From the NCBI GenBank assembly GCA_001725355.1, contig MEGD01000042.1:1-35163 (forward strand): a DNA stretch of 35,163 bases, read 5' to 3'. Shown here in pieces: positions 34,310-35,163 of this stretch; position 1 is the first letter of the stretch, and each line of letters begins with the position of its first letter. The notes under the pieces were generated by a model that was given only the letters and a program-made list of their open reading frames with translations, was not told where the DNA came from and did not search any database. This DNA is from Novosphingobium sp. SCN 66-18 (lineage in GTDB: Bacteria > Pseudomonadota > Alphaproteobacteria > Sphingomonadales > Sphingomonadaceae). The translations under genes were made by a program, and so were the position numbers.

Positions 34310-35163
34310 TGTGCGATCACCCAGCTGATTGCGAGCGTCAGGCCGATCAGCATGACCAGCGCATAGCTATAGAGATACCCGGACTGCAGCTTCACCGCCG
34401 CGCGGCTGCCCTTCGCCACCACCCAGGCGGCGCCGTTGGGACCGAAGCGGTCGATGATGCCGACATCGCCCACCTTCCAGAACACCCGGCCCAGCCACAT
34501 CGCCGGACGGACGAAGAGGAAGTGATAAAGCTCGTCGAAGTACCACTTGTTGAGAAGGAAGCGGTAGAGGAAGCCGAACTGGTCGACGAACGCCGCCGGG
34601 AACTTCGTGTTCTTGATATAGGCGTACCAGGCGATCAGCAGGCCGGTGGCCATGACCGTGAACGGCGCCCATTTCACCCAGTGCGGCACATGGTGCATCG
34701 CGTGGATCAGGTGCTCGCTGAACACGAGGCTGCCCTTCCAGAACTCGCCCGTGCCCTCGCTGACGAAGGCGTGATTGAACACCAGGCCGGCGAAGATCGC
34801 GCCCATCGACAGGATCGCGAGCGGCGTGAGCATCACCGCCGGGCTTTCATGCGGATGATAGCCGGCCGTGCCATCGCTGTGATGGCCATGATGCCCGTGG
34901 TCGTCGTGCCCGTGATGATCGTGTCCATGGCCTTCATGGCCGTGATCGTCATGACCGTGGCCATGCGCGTCGTGCACCGCGTGCTGGATGTGTTCCGATT
35001 GCTCCCACCGCGGCTTGCCGAAGAAGGTCAGGAACACCAGCCGCCAGGAATAGAAGCTGGTCAGCAGCGCCGCGAAGATGCCCATGAAGAAGGCGAAGTG
35101 CGAAAGCTCGGTCCCGCGCGCGAACGCGGCTTCGAGGATCGCGTCCTTCGAATAGAAGCCGGC
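34306..35163 (-). CDS. nuoL: NADH-quinone oxidoreductase subunit L, C-terminal part (partial)
   Basis: The last 285 residues of NuoL; the N-terminal half lies beyond the right edge of the window. The frame is open to base 35163 and begins AGFYSKDAILEAA, a conserved NuoL segment, then FFMGIFAALLTSFYSWRLVFLTFFG. The C-terminal lateral helix region and last helix (ALVMLIGLTLAISWVIAQ) are present. An insert of about 50 residues with some 20 histidines (HGHGHDDHGHEGHGHDHH and onward) follows KPRWEQSEHIQH, in a loop between membrane helices. It could bind metal ions or simply be a flexible loop. Confidence 0.95.
   Translation of the reverse strand, partial: AGFYSKDAILEAAFARGTELSHFAFFMGIFAALLTSFYSWRLVFLTFFGKPRWEQSEHIQHAVHDAHGHGHDDHGHEGHGHDHHGHDDHGHHGHHSDGTAGYHPHESPAVMLTPLAILSMGAIFAGLVFNHAFVSEGTGEFWKGSLVFSEHLIHAMHHVPHWVKWAPFTVMATGLLIAWYAYIKNTKFPAAFVDQFGFLYRFLLNKWYFDELYHFLFVRPAMWLGRVFWKVGDVGIIDRFGPNGAAWVVAKGSRAAVKLQSGYLYSYALVMLIGLTLAISWVIAQ

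Noticed and set aside
1-35163. Mobile elements, CRISPR arrays, tRNA or rRNA genes
   Set aside because: I saw no transposase motif, terminal inverted repeats, regularly spaced repeats, CCA-ended cloverleaf or rRNA-like segment on either strand.

Overview
The window reads as chromosome of an alphaproteobacterium, most likely a sphingomonad such as a Novosphingobium-type organism. That placement is my inference from high GC, very dense coding, the hopanoid gene set, the phoR-pst-phoU-phoB order and the nuo-birA-coaX-rnj-DUF1467 order. I see no rRNA, tRNA, CRISPR array, insertion sequence or phage gene, and no gene-free stretch over 300 bases.

Region 1 (1 to about 20.46 kb) is a nearly complete hopanoid locus in five transcription blocks. 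A forward block holds the 3' end of dxs, a secreted DUF2141 protein and hpnN. A reverse block holds hpnM and mlaA. A forward block holds ispH and hpnH. A reverse block runs hpnA, hpnB, hpnC, hpnD, hpnE, shc (hpnF), hpnG, mostly with 1-4 base stop/start overlaps. Its divergent partner runs hpnI, hpnJ, hpnK, a ferritin-like di-iron candidate and hpnL. The genes cover isoprenoid supply (Dxs, IspH), squalene formation (HpnC, D, E), cyclisation (Shc), side-chain addition (HpnH, HpnG), headgroup conversion towards bacteriohopanetetrol cyclitol ether (HpnI, K, J), and transport to the outer membrane (HpnN, HpnM, MlaA, perhaps DUF2141). No hpnO, hpnP or hpnR is present here.

Region 2 (20.6 to 27.86 kb) is a forward phosphate-sensing and uptake operon: phoR, a Pho box, pstS, pstC, pstA, pstB, phoU, phoB. 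pstA is split by a stop codon and frame change. Three 15-base tandem repeats lie between phoU and phoB.

Region 3 (27.87 kb to the end) is a reverse housekeeping operon read from the right edge: nuoL (N-terminus cut by the window), nuoM, nuoN, birA, coaX, RNase J, DUF1467.

The observations most worth following are: the di-iron candidate inside the hopanoid headgroup operon; the pstA disruption; hpnM and mlaA in one reading frame separated by a single amber codon; a probable CTG start for hpnL; and a proposed hopanoid export module.
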